NCBI GenBank assembly: GCA_013396995.1
Contig: VWZP01005252.1
Span: forward strand, 251,917-315,916
Length of the DNA stretch: 64,000 nucleotides
Direction of reading: 5' to 3'
Source: Dicaeum eximium
Taxonomy: Eukaryota; Chordata; Aves; Passeriformes; Dicaeidae
In this document: positions 47,741 through 60,700 of the stretch, piece by piece
How positions within the stretch are numbered: the first letter of the stretch is position 1
Layout: each line of letters starts with the position of its first letter
Translations under genes and position numbers: made by a program
Notes under the pieces: model-generated
Database searches by the model: none
What the model saw: only the letters and a program-made list of their open reading frames with translations
Told to the model about the DNA's origin: nothing

Positions 47741-50700
47741 CTTTTAAAAAATGCTGTTCAGGAAACATCTGCTGTCAATTAAGGAGTAACACATTAAGGC
47801 ATATTAAAGTGCACTCTTATTAGTGTTTCAGCAATAAAAAGAAAGGTTTTCTATTTGAATCATATGTTCTTTAACACATCTGCCAGCCATCTGAAACTTG
47901 CAAATATCCCTCAGTAAAAACATCTTCATAACTTTCTAAAAACTTAGTAATACATAGCACTGTGTTAAAAAAAAAATCCCTTTATGCACTGAGTTCAGGT
48001 GATTCTCAAACAGGTTACAGGGCTGATGCTGATAGTTTTAGGTAAGGATGCGCTGCAAGATGCTCAATCCAGACAGTCCCTTTGAACCAATGGGAAAAAT
48101 AAACTTTTGTTTTACATTTTTATAAAACGGAAAAGCAGAAAATTCTTCAATAGAAAAATCAGACTTTTCACAAAGAAAAAAATGGGTTGGAAAAGAAGCA
48201 TTTCATTTGGAAAGAAGTTGTTTTGTATTAGGCAAACAGTAATTTCTGTGTGTTAAGCTCCCCTGCTCTGCTCAGAATACATTTCCCATGACGTGCTGTG
48301 GGCTCTTGTTGTTTAACAAAGTTGTTGCATTGTGTGAAACCTTGGTCAGATGCATAATGGATATATAGGTCATGAGGGATCATCCTTAATTCTGCTGTGA
48401 TTTCTGAGTGTAAACTATCCCAGGCTCCAGAAAGGTGCATGAGACTTGAAAGCTGAAGCCACTTGGTAAAAATGTTTAAAATCAATACACTGACACAGAA
48501 ACTTTTTTTTTTTTTTAGCAGCAGGACCATGGAGATGACTCAGTTACCTGTGAGCACAGGTGAGCATGGTACCAGATCCCAGGGTTTAGGCACCCAATGC
48601 TCTCTGAATCAGCTTAGTGTAACACAAGGGTGATAGGGCAGACCAAGAGCACATCATCTTCACCAGTCCTGCTGGATAAAATCATTCTCTAGGAAGCTCT
48701 AAGTATTATTCTTGACATTGGGACATGATATAAAAATTGGGATGTGCGATCCTGCCACAGGGACATGATGTGAATGGTGCAACACAGGATTTTCTGCACT
48801 CTTGGCCATTTCTTGGTGAAAGGCACCAATGAGGTTTGGCTGCAGCATGGCTTGAGGAAAAGCCTGGGTCTGGTGGTTTTAGGCAGAAAACTGTCTCCTC
48901 GTGGTACTGAAGTTACTCCTGTTGGCTCCTCCAAGCAGGGCTGAGTGCAGGGACCACAGGGACCAGCATTGTTTGAAGAGACTCCTTGTTCCATCAAATA
49001 CACCTTATACCTGATCACCTTTTAAACTCCTTGAGAAAAATTTCACCCTTTAGAGAGGGTGGGAGAGAATGAAAACCTGCCTGGGGGAAAGAATCAAATG
49101 TTTTTATTGCTTTTTTTTTTGTTAGGAAATGCCTTATACACAGATCCCAAAGCTGGGAAACCACTGAGCTCATTCTCAGCTTCTTGATTAATTTTTTTAC
49201 TGATACCTTGGAAGTGATTGCTACTGCAGGGGTCAAAGCACCAGCCAAGAAGCAAAGGAGATTTCCTATTCCTGCATTTTTAAGGAGCTGGAAGCTGTTA
49301 TAAGTGGATGATGCAGCATCTAATGTTCAGTGATGGATACATCTGCTTGGCTAAACAACAGAAATCTGCCTAATTAGATGCTGTTTGAGACTGACCTGCT
49401 TCTGCCACTCTAAGGTAGAGATCTTCTCACTGAGGGATGGCACAGGTCTTTCCTAGAAAATCACAAATTAAAGCTTGGCCATGTCTGCCTTCTAACAGCA
49501 AAAGGATTGTTTGTATTTTCCAGAGCTGCAGGGGGAAGTTTTCTGGAGGTTCAAACTACAGAGAGCAAAAAAAAGGCAAATGTAACTTTCATGTACTAAA
49601 TGCTATTTAACTGTTCAGCTGCTGAGCAGAAAGCAAACCTAGGAACAAATGCAAAAAATCTGCTGGGCTTCTGAGCTGCTGAGAACTACTGACTTAATCA
49701 AGCATGGGGAGACAGTGTGGAGCTGACTTGTGGCAAGGGTGGTCCAGCTTCAAAGCCTTCTGAGCTTTCCGCTGCTCCTTGTGGGATTTCAACTCCCAGG
49801 TCCTGTCCAGTGCTGGATTTCTTTCAGAAGTGCTAAGGAGGAGCAGTCAGACCTGGAGTTAGAGATGATGGATACAGAGTGGTTGGCTAGGGATCAGATT
49901 CAGAAAAACGTGTAAGACATTGAGCTCTCGTGGGAAAAAGGCCCCTGGACATATCTTGGGTGATTTTTTCCTAGTCTTCTGCAGGGAGATGGGTGCTGTT
50001 TTCAGAGGCAACTTTTCTGATGGGCTCAGAAAAAGCTTCACAGCCTCCTGCAAAAAAGACCCACAAGGTCAAGTTCTTACACTGAAAGCTGTGATGATGC
50101 TCTTCATTTTCAAGGTTTGCAGCTACCACTGTCACTTAACAAACCTTGATTTTCCTGCTTGGAAGGCTCTGCCAGGAGTCAGCAGGCACTGCATTATTTC
50201 AGCTCTCCTTCAGCTGCCCTGCCAGTGATGAATACAGTTTAATTACAAAAGCAGAATTTCTGTCATTTCTCTCAGCATGGCTTCTATTGGGGAAGATTAA
50301 ACATCAGCCAAACATTACTGAATTACCTTTTTAAACCTATTATTTCAACGTGATTAACTTCTCTTCTTTTCATTTAGCTGTAAGCAAAATCTTGTTTACA
50401 AGGCAAAAAAAATGCATTTGCTATAATATCGGCAATAATAATAAAAATGAACATCACAGGGAAATAATTTATGTGTAAACCAGCATAAAAATGTCATTGA
50501 TGCATGAGTTTCCTCTTCAATTAATAAAAAGGAGGAAATATTTAAAAACAATTTATCAAGGTAATACATACAGTTCATATATCATGCACTCACAAAGACT
50601 GTGCAGTATCCATTCCACAAATAGCTCTGTGACCTGGACTCTTGCACAGATGTTGGATTCCTTTAGGTGACCTAATTTGGAGCAGCACAAGACTTTGTAC

Positions 50701-50945
50701 CAAATCAAGATCCTGGGTCAAAATACCAATAAAACCATATCCTAGTAAAACAGGATTAAAAAATTAGTGCCGATTGGATAATGCAAAACAAATGAAAATA
50801 CAGCTGTCAATCATTCTGGCTTAATTTTCTACTTTCTGTTGAGGCTGTTGTCACCACCCATAAATCCAAGTGATCTGTTCAGAAAGACTAAAACATTCTC
50901 CATGTAAGGAATGAATTTCAGAGTGGTCACAAGGATAAAATAAGT
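47741..50945. other. Unique non-coding sequence
   Basis: No gene is visible. AT-rich stretches at 47741-48000 and 50390-50560 may be regulatory but have no strong signature. A possible short exon (48519-48559) is noted as a finding. ORFs of 109 codons or fewer lack motifs. Confidence 0.5.
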
Positions 50946-51263
50946 CATAGAATCACAGGATGGTTTGGGTTGGAAGGACCTTAAATCCCATCCAGCCCCA
51001 TCCCCTGCCATGGCAGGGACACCTTCCACTGTCCCAGGCTGCTCCAAGCCCTGTCCAGCCTGGCCTTGGACACTTCCAGGGACCCAGGGGCAGCCACAGC
51101 TGCTCTGGGCACCCTGTGCCCCACCCTCACAGGGAAGAATTTTTTCCTAATATCCAATCAAATCTTCTCTCTTTCAAGAGATCCTCATGCCCTATAGGTG
51201 AGAGACAATTTGCAAAGACATGTAGTGGCAGTCTGGACAAGGGGGAATGGCTTCAAACTGAAA
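50946..51263 (-). mobile_element. CR1 LINE with apparent 5' inversion
   Basis: 50946-51175 is the reverse complement of the CR1 3' end: CATAGAATCACAGGATGG, GGCAGGGACACCTTCCACTG, GGACCCAGGGGCAGCCACAG, then CTCACAGGGAAGAATTTTTT and TCTCTCTTTC. A few bases of the CCAGGGCCTCA block are missing. At about 51219-51263 the immediately adjoining CR1 segment appears in the opposite orientation (TGTAGTGGCAGTCTGG, then ACAAGGGGGAATGGCTTCAA and ACTGAAA). This matches the layout left by twin-primed LINE integration. No coding capacity. Confidence 0.88.
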
Positions 51264-54200
51264 CCTTGTCCTTTGTGCAGAGCTGGCACTGGAAAACCAG
51301 ATGGCTTTGTAATCACATATGGAAGTGAGCTTATGTTTAAAAGTTTCAATATTGAATAAAAATGATAGAATACCTATGCTGAACAGAAATATTGACATTG
51401 TCAATTATATATTGAACCCTCTCCATTGGTTTGTGGCAGTCTGAGTAGGCCTTTTCCATTGATTACATCCTGCAAAGAAATGGGGGACCTTCCTGCACTT
51501 GGCATTCTTTAATTTACCTTTTACATCAATATCTGAAATGGTGTTTTGAAGAGATACATGCTTATTTAAAATTATTTTCCCGCTTTTTAGTGTATTTGCC
51601 ATCTGAAAAAGCAACTACAATGCTTTTCAGGAAAGGCAGCAATATCATTTGTTTACTTGTCACTTTTCTTGTTTTTCAGAATTGTCCTTAGGTAAATGTG
51701 TGTGAAATTATAATTGCTAGAAAATGACAATCTGTAAAAGTGACTGTATCCTCCCAGATTATGTGTTTGGCCCTAGGACTCAACCACAGGAAAAACTTCT
51801 CTGTATCCTCTTGGGTGTTGTGCAGAGGTATTCTCTCCTCTCCCCTGCCCTGGAAGAAAAGGAGGATTTAGAGCTAATTGATCAGATTTTTTTTTCCCTG
51901 GTGTTGTAAAAAGTAAAAACAAGGTGTGAATAATTTGGCACAAAGCATATGGAAAGCATCATGCAAGATGTTATAATTCCTGCTTGCTCTCCCAGACCCA
52001 TGAACCAGCATTCCCTGCACTACCAACAGTGGGTGAGGGGCTTGGGAACAGCTGAACCCTGAAAATCCATTTGGATTTGGTTTAGCACCTGAAAGGAGCA
52101 AAGGACACTTCTGTCAGCACGAGGAGCAGATGGGATATTGGAGATGAGGCTGCTCCCCTGGAGCTGGGCTGTTCCCCTGCTTTCCCCCTCAGCCGGGCAG
52201 TGCAGGCTCCTGGGAGCTGCAGGTGGAGGGAAGTGCTGCCTCACATAGCTGGGATGTGGCTGGGACGTGTGAGAAACCCGATCCTTTCTGTTTGCTGGAG
52301 CTGCTCCTTCACTCCTCACGGCCTTGATGAGGTTCTGAGGGTACTTTTATCCTACTGCCTGGGAAGGCTTCTCTTCCCACTGGGAAATAAAAAACAATGC
52401 AGAAAGCCAACGTGGTATTAAGCAGAACTTTGCATTTAGAGAGGAAGGAGAGAAATCGTGTCTGTAATTCCCTGACCCCTCTGTAGCAGCTGTGGGTTTT
52501 GCAGGTTCACTTGCAAGAGCAGCCCTGCTCTGCAGGGACGCTGCTGCTGAGCTGTTGGCTGTAAACATCCCAGGAAACAGAAACCCTTGGCTAGCCATGG
52601 CTAGCCCTCAGTTCCCCTCTTCCCTGGCTTGCTGGGACCTGCCAATGCAGTTAAACACTGTTTTTAATGTATTGCCAGCTCTATTGCTAAAACACGGAGT
52701 GCATTTAGCCCAGTGAATCCCTGCTGCAGATGGATTGCACAGTGCCCTGTCCATCTGCCAAGCTCACAGAGAAAAAAACGCTTGCAGGTATTTCACCAAT
52801 TGCTCACAAACTCCTTCTCTCACATTTCTCTTTTCATTTCTTCCTCGCTCCCCAGAGGTGCAGGTCTCACCCTGGCCCCAGGACTGCTGGTCTGTGGGTT
52901 TGCCTGGTGAATTTGGGTGCTGATGAGTTGGTACTTGGTTAAGGTAACGTCAGGGAGCATAACTTGAGGAAGGGTAGATGTTTTCTATCTTGGATAGCTT
53001 GAAATATTTTCTCTGCAGAGAAAGAAACATGGCACAAAGCATTTTTCCTACTTTTTCCTTTATTCTGAGTCCCACCTGCCTATCACTGGGCTGTGTTTTG
53101 GAGCTACAGATGGACTTTCTTTTACTGTACAGCAAACAACAGCATTAGCAGATTAGAAATTACTCAGCTTGACGTTTCCCAACCTAAACTATGACAAGGG
53201 TAAGAAGGCAAAGTGCTCTGAGCCTCTGCTGTTTGCTTCATGTCCAGCCAGTTTGTCTGTCAGTACTTCAAACAAGCAGCTTTCAGTTCCTGGACTGGGA
53301 ATACCAATCCTTCCCTCTCCAAATGCTAAAGGGTTTCTTCCCTTCCAAGGCTTCTGCTAGCCAGGATTTTAAAAAGTGGCATTAAATTTTGCTGTCCAGG
53401 GAAGGCACCTGTCCCAGGGTAGTTATTTTTAGCAGCAGAGCTGACATCCAATACAGTAGCCCCAGTTTTAAAGCTGGCCATCATCCTCTCCCTGGGAATT
53501 ATGTTTTGCTTCAGTGTGATTAACTGTAGTTAAAAAATGAGCTTGGAGGGCATATAAACAGGAGAGCAGAAGGGTTGCTTGGAAGCATAAATCACGTAAA
53601 TATTAAATGGGAAAGTACATCCAAATTGGTACTTGTTTGCTCAAAGCTGTTTAAATTAAGGGAAATACCATCCCTTCTCAAGAAAGAGAGTTCATGATTT
53701 CCTCAAATGAGACCTAAAAAAGCAAAGACCTAAAGCAACACTTTCCAGCCCAAAGCATCACCAGCACAACAAAAGGACAGCAGGACACTTCCTGGCTCCC
53801 TCTTTGCTCTCCTGGTGACACAAGGAAGGACCTTGACCATGAGACAAATGAATTTAGGAGTCCACATCAGCAAAAGGTCACAGCTGGACACCTCTCTCTC
53901 CCCATTTTCTGCATCTCAGCCTCATGGCAGCAACAGAAAGGAGAATTTTCTTTCTTGTCTTGAGCATGAATTGGTCTTTTAATACCCTTGCTCTTTCTTA
54001 CAACTAACACTAGGGCAAGAGGCCCCAAACCCAAACTGAAAATTTGGAGATTTGCAGTATCCCACTGAGCTGATGAGGAAAAAGACCTGCATTTTTCTTT
54101 TCTCAAATTCCAATGAAAATACAGACGAAATACCAGTCAAAAGAAAAGCTTTTCATAGCCATTTTTTCAACAATCCAAGTGTTCCAGAAATTCACATTGT

Positions 54201-56571
54201 GTGCCCACGTCCCTCTGTCCATGAGGAAGGTACAGCTGGGGTATTCAAGACCACATGTGTATTTTTCTGTGGCCACACAGAAATTTCCATCCCAAAGCAA
54301 GCTCCCACTGGAACAGGTGCTGCACAGAGAACCCCTGGCCAAAGCTGTGATAGTCCAAGTGTCTGGGAGCAACATGGGCTTGAATTATATCTAGCCATGC
54401 AATTTTCCCATTAATGGGGACAGGCACCACGTTTTGCTGGTGATGAAGCCCTCAGTGACAGCACTGCATGCTGCTGGGTTTGCTCAGGGAAATGCTTATT
54501 AATCCACCTGTGAAACAAATGACTCCTTTCTCTGGCTTGAAGTATATGCTAGTAACATGCCTCTCTGCATCTCCCTGAAGCAATATCTCATCTCCCAGCT
54601 ATGACTCAACCCTTCCCTAAGTGTGCTGGCAGCACTCAGCCTGAAAGGTGATCCTGCTCCAGGTTCTCCAGCTCTTCACCTGACCGGCGTCATTCGCATC
54701 TCTCCACCTCCATCAGGGCTCTGAATAATTGTTGCTGCTGAATGCTCACATAATTTTTCATTAGCCACTTCTGCTGGCTTCGTGTCCTTTTTGTACACAT
54801 AACCAAAATGCATTAACAGTTTCCAGTAGGTCCATTAGGATTTTCTCCCCAGTCTCCCTGGCAAACACAAGAGCATTATCACAGGCTCAGATTTAGTTAA
54901 CCCCTCCATATGCTGAGCATTTCTCCTCCTCCATTGCCTTCCATGTTTCCTCCTGCTTACCCTGCTGAGTTTCCTTTTTAGCAATTATTAATAGGGCTGG
55001 GTTTTTTTTCCTTCTTCAATGCCACAAAATAAAAATGCATAGTTTGGAGGCTTGCTTTAATTAGGCATTTTATATAAAATCTGGTATTAGAAAGAACCTG
55101 CTTCAAAGAAAACAAGAAAGAATGTTGGATTGCTCTTTTTAAGTTCTACGTTTTTCACTGGCTTTTCCCATTGGTAGATTAATTGATGTTAAACCAGGCA
55201 TGAACTTGGTCTGTAATATTTTTAGATATTAAAAATGAATCAAATTATTCCAAGGAAGCAACTCAGCAAAATCTGCTCAGGAAGACATCAGGCAGGGATA
55301 GGCAGGGTTTGTTCCTTTATTTTTCTGTCCATTCAGGGTTTAACACTGACTCAGGTGTGGATGGAAGTGTCCAGCACATCTGACTAAAGCACTCCAAGCT
55401 CCCCCAGCAGCTGGTTGTGAGCTGTGTTTGAAGGAGTGGTGGTTGGGATCTTGCACGTGCTGTTGCAGGCTTTGTCACATTTTGGTTTTGTGTCACAGCC
55501 CCGCGCAGTGACAGCCACACCAAACCTGCACCAATAAAATCCTCTGCTGTTTGCCTTGAGACTGCTCCAGTCCTGCACTCGTGCTGCCTCCTGTTCCAAG
55601 GCTGGGGGAGATCCTTCCAACTGCTGAGCCTCAGGCTTGTGAAATATTAGATGGTGGAGCTAAATGCGTGTTTATTTTAACAATAACAGCTTTACACGAG
55701 GGGAGCCCCTGAAGGACTCGTTCAGCAGGACTGAGAGTGGCTGTGGCTGTGGAGCAAGCCAAGAGCAGAGCCCAGCCCAGGCTCAGAGTCCAGCCCAGGC
55801 TCAGCTGTGCTCATGGGGGAGGGATTGGCACTGCCCAGTCAGTTCCAGCCAGGCCATGTCCTGATTTCTCATCCCAGCCTTGTCCTCTCCACACCTTGCC
55901 AGTGGCACTTGATGCCAGTGTTGCTCAGTTTTTTGTTCGTTCAGTTTAACAAATTACAGACTCAGCCCCGGGCTGCTGGCTATGATCAGCCCAAGTGGGC
56001 AGAGAGATGCTTGTGCAGCTCTACAGCTCAGCTTGGGATTCCAAACTCACCCAGCAACCCACGGCGCTCAGAGCTTTGACTGAGGTTGGACTCCTCTCTT
56101 ATTTTCATTATTTAACCCAGAGTATTAAAGCTGAACCTCAGAGCCAGCTTCACAAGCCTCCCCAGGTTATTTTTGATCAACCCAACCTATGAGAGGAGTT
56201 TTAAAATTTTACTCAAAGAAGGGAAAAGTTCCAAAAGAAATGGTTCCAAAAGAAATGGAGGGCAAATTTGCTGCGCAGGAAGATCCAAAAAACTTGGACA
56301 TCTCTCTGGAGCTTATCTAGCCCAAACAAACTGTCCTCTAACCTGGAAAGCAAGTGATCCCAAATGCCAGCTGGATTAGGAGCAAGAGTACTCTCTTGGG
56401 TGGTGTAGTTTTGGCCTAAGTCAGCAGCCACGAGCCCAAAGGTGATCATTTTATCACCTCATAAAAATTTTGGTGTGAGCCAAGGCTCTGAACAGAGGCA
56501 ATATTTCATCATTTCCTCAAATGGAAAAAGCTGGAGGGACACAGCCCTTCCCCTGAGCCGACCTCCTGAGG
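51264..56571. other. Unique non-coding sequence
   Basis: No gene is visible in these 5.3 kb. ORFs of up to 120 codons (54052-54414) lack motifs. Short tandem duplications occur at about 55766-55804 (CAGCCCAGGCTCAG twice) and 56232-56261 (TTCCAAAAGAAATGG twice, just left of the CR1 scrap). The AT-rich interval 54960-55260 may be regulatory. Confidence 0.5.
56232..56261. repeat. 15-bp tandem duplication
   Basis: TTCCAAAAGAAATGG is present twice in direct succession. Confidence 0.85.
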
Positions 56572-56655
56572 CCAGGGGAGCCCAGATCCAGCTCTGGGCA
56601 CCCTGTGCCACCGGTGACATGGGACACAGGGGTGGCAAAGGGGAATGGCTACAGG
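56572..56655 (-). mobile_element. Possible CR1 scrap, also in inverted arrangement
   Basis: GGCCAGGGGAGCCCAGATCC followed by AGCTCTGGGCACCCTGTGCC resembles the reverse complement of the CR1 3' region. It is followed at about 56629-56655 by GGGTGGCAAAGGGGAATGGC, resembling the upstream CR1 segment in plus orientation. The order matches the 51 kb copy, but both pieces are short and divergent. Confidence 0.35.
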
Positions 56656-57479
56656 GCTGCACAGCTGATGCTGAAGAAGGGCAAACGTTTGATTTGGGCA
56701 AGGTGGGAAGAGGAAAGGAGGGTTTCAGGGGTCAGTGAGGTGCACAGGGTGGTGGCATCCCTGATAACTGTCCTCTAACCTGTTGGGGGGTGGGGGACTT
56801 AAAGAGGGAGGAAATTATTTCTTTTCCATGTCCTTAGGGAAAGAAAGAGAAGTCATTGACCTAAGTTGTGGCAGATAGATACTGGGGAACTGACACCAGT
56901 TAAAGGTTTGGAAGGATCTGCCTGTGGAAGCTATATGTTCTTTTTCAATGAGTTTTTAAAGAAAGCCCTTCCAAACAGGACACAGCTTTGTCCTGCAGCC
57001 ACGGCACTGCTGAGCCTTCTGCTGCTCAGCCCAGAAAAGTCAGAAGGAAATGGGGATATTTCATCTTCCCAGAGGCCAAGGTGGAAAAAGGCCATCGTCA
57101 CTATCCAGGTGCTACTGAGCCCCTTTCCCCCCTATATCTCATTCAGCTTGTCATTTTTATTTTTTAGCATATGGGTGAGAGGTTTGGCCTCTGCTCTACC
57201 AAGAAACAGAGTAGGTATTTTACTGAGCTGAATTTGCATCTTTTACCAACCCCTTCTATTTGCATCCTTTCCTCTTTGGAGAGATTAAAGTTGGAGTGTG
57301 GGACCACCAACTTCAAATTGTTATTTTCTTAGCTGGGCTGTAAATTTTTTTTTTTTTTGCTAGAAACCTGCAGCTTCTTACTGATCTCAGCTCACCTTAT
57401 CCCCACCCAAGAGGTCTGAGTGCTACATGAATAATACAGCACTGCAAACAGGACAGGATCAGAGCCTGCAATAAGCATA
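56656..57479. other. Unique non-coding sequence
   Basis: No gene is visible. A 121-codon ORF at 56866-57231 lacks motifs. A T13 run lies at about 57347-57359. Confidence 0.5.
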
Positions 57480-57790
57480 ATCTAAGTAAAAACACTGGAT
57501 CTGTCTGTTTATGGATCTAATAAATTATGTTGGATTTGTGAGGTTATAAATCCAAGCTGTCCAGTAAACCCAACAACTAATTTGTCAGTCGCTCGTCCAG
57601 CAATCTGACTCTCCCTTGCAATTGCTCACCATGCAGATAACAAGGTGCCTTACAAATCTCTTGGTTAAATGTCATTTGTTTCAGTGCCATAACATGCTAT
57701 GGATCATTGCTCACACACAGTAACCCAATTATATTAACCTGTGCAGCAATATGGAGTAATGACATGACATTAATGCGAACACTTCAGAGC
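57480..57790. promoter_or_regulatory. Candidate conserved regulatory element
   Basis: AT-rich sequence holds CAACTAATTTGTCAGTCGCTCG (seen in part), the palindrome GCAATTGC (57618-57625), CAGATAACAAGG, CCAATTATATTAACC and GACATTAATGCG. There are few stop-free runs and three CpGs. The GATAA and TAAT cores are clustered. Inferred from texture. Confidence 0.35.
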
Positions 57791-60700
57791 TTTCCAACAA
57801 TTTGGTCTTTCCTCCAAAGGGGTTTTTCTCCTTGAGCATCTTTTCCTTCTTTCCTCCCTTCTCAGTGTTTAGAGACAGAGCAACATATCCACCCAAACAC
57901 ATCTAAAATAATCATAATTTCCCAAGTAGCTGGAGCTCATTCACAGCTTGGAACATGGGGCTGAGCTGTGTTACTTGTTGGAAATTCTCCAAATCATAAG
58001 TGTCACCGTTCCTTAGGCTCTGACTTTGGCATTTTCATGAGAATACCTTTGAAACACAACCCCTTGCACTCTGTCTGTGCTGATCATGTGCTCCCACAGT
58101 AGTGGAGGAAAACAGCACTTTTAAAAAGCACACATGAAAATGCCCAAGCCTGTGGAAAGATGAAGCTGCTGTTATTTTCCAGTGTTGGAGGGAAAGCTGG
58201 CTAATCCAGCCAGCAAGTGCCTGGGCTGATCTGCCTTCTGTTTGCACTGCTGCAGGAGACACTGAGCAACAACACCCAGACAACAAGACAAGTTTGATAA
58301 AATCATGTTGTTCAGGCACCCTGCCTTCTGCATGAAGGCATAAAATTAGGGAAGGAGGGTATTTTATAATAATAAACAGAATTCTAGTTTGTTTTTGAGA
58401 AAAGGCAAAGTGAAGTGTGCTGAAAATTTTCTTCATTCTTATTGCTGAGAGAAAAAGCCTGCTGCCTGGTTTCCCTGGCTGTCACTGAAAAGATCTCCAG
58501 AGTGCTGTAGAGAGGGTGCAAGAGGGTAACCAGCCAGTTCAGAGAGGGATGCAGGTCCCATGCAAAGACATGAAGGATTTATCACTCTGTCTCATGGTTG
58601 TAGCTGTTTTCCATCATTGCAGTGTAGTGAGGGGAGGAGAGGGGACAGATGCTGATCCTTTGGTGACCCTTTGCTCTCCCGCTGGTGTCACCAAAAGTGG
58701 AGCAATGTGCCCACAACAATCTGGGCTCAGAACCTGTCCCTGTGTTTCTGTGGATTTATGGCTTTTTTTGGCTTCTGCAGGGAAGGTGAGTAACCCCACT
58801 GTAAGCACTGGGCTAAACTTGCTGATATCAGCTAAACCCAGCCTCTTCCTGTAGAGAAGACTTTCAGTAAGTAAAGAAATAAAGAGGCTCATCTATGACA
58901 AATCTTACCTGACACAAACATATTTTGATCAGCCCAACACAATCCCTAACGGGCGCATCTAAATATTATGGAGAAATATGTAGTGATCAGCTCCAAATCC
59001 AGGGCCTGAAATGTATCCTGGCTAAATTCTTTCCATTGTGCTGTTAAATGCATCCAGCTGTCCATACGTTAAAGTTAAATATACTGTACTATAAAGCTGA
59101 ACTGAGAGTGGAAACTATTAAAATAAACCCAGCTATTTCCCCGTTCCCCCTCGCCCTCCCAATCAAGTATATTTTAGTTGGGGAAGGAGGAGAGTTATAA
59201 CAACAATTATTTGATGTGGTGCATGGTAATGTCAGGGAGAGAAGGGAGAGTGTGGCAGGGAGTGGGAGCAGCCCCAATCTGATGGGCGAGGAAAAATGAG
59301 AATGAATATTCTGGGTGACTTCAGAGGGGGCAAAGGATTCTCCTTATGAGGAGCAAGCAAAACCCTGCCTGGCTGAGTTTGCCATGCATAAAAAAGAAAA
59401 ATGAGAAAAGGCAGGGAGAGAGAGTGATGTGGCTGGTCATGGATGAAGGGGGAGGTTGTAGAGCTGTGATCATCTATCTCATAAAGGAACAAAATGGTTT
59501 TTATCTTTCAAAAGAGCTTTGGGGTCTATGGGTTGCAAAGTATGTCCTAACTGATGTTGTTTGGCTCCTATTTATCATTATTTTGTCACTAACTGCTAAG
59601 GGAAAAGCAGAGATACAGCAGCAAGAATGTAAACAGGAATCATCTTCAGTTCTTATGGACAGTGCAGGTTCCTGTCTCATGTCCCAGGGTTAGAATACCA
59701 AACTGAAAACTCTCTTATCCAGAGCTTGAGCAAAAGGAGCATGGTAGAAAAGCAATAGCCCATAAAAATTAGCTTTTTTCAAACTAACTTTCACCCCATT
59801 TTTCTAAGGAAGTGAGGCTTGTCTTGTCTATCTGACATGCAATTTCCATAACTTTTTCCTATTTTGGTTTTTCAGTCAGCAGAAGACAGATACAAACACT
59901 GTGCTCCTGCTGAGGGGAAGGCAATTACAGCTCAGTCCTAACTATTTTGAGAGGCTGCAGCCAGGTGAGCTGTTGGGCCACTTTCCCATCCCAAGAGCCA
60001 AAGGATGCAGGAGGAATGGCTGCAAGGCAGATCAAGCCAAACCCTAAAATATTGCATCTCCTTTTGCCACTGTTTTGCTCAAAGCACTGCCCACACAGAG
60101 CAGGGAATCTCCTGGTCACTCTGTCCCTGCAGGGGCACAGAGGTCCCCAGGCTGTGGAGTCCCTGGCAGGCAGAGGGTGAGCCTTGTTCTGCAAACAACA
60201 AACCCATTCCTGAGCCCTCTGCAGGACACTCCACTGGACACAGTTTCTTCATTTCATGGTGGGTTTGGCAGATATTTGATTATGTGTGATCGTGTTGGCT
60301 AACATGCTTGTTTGGAAGTACAAAAGAAAACAAATCTGGACAGCAGAGAAGGGAAGTGTGGCTGTGAGCAGCAGTGTGGACCGGTGACAGTGCCCTTAAA
60401 GTGATTTTCCCCTTCTTGTATGTGAGTGTGTGTTTGCTCCAAATTCCTGCCTGGATGAGGTGAAGGTTCAGGTTTAAACACCTTGGCCAAGAAAGAACAA
60501 ATCAGTTTTGTTCTCCAGTCCCTCTAAGTGAGTAAAAAATGTAAAACTAAAAAAGAAAGAGAAAGGAAGCTGTTTCAGCATCACTTTTCCAACACTCCAG
60601 ATGCTGCTCCGTGATGGGTTTGAGATTTATGCTGCTGTAGTGCAAACACTGACTGCATCATTCCTGTTTGCTCTGTTGGAGGCAGTGAGGGCATCAGGAC

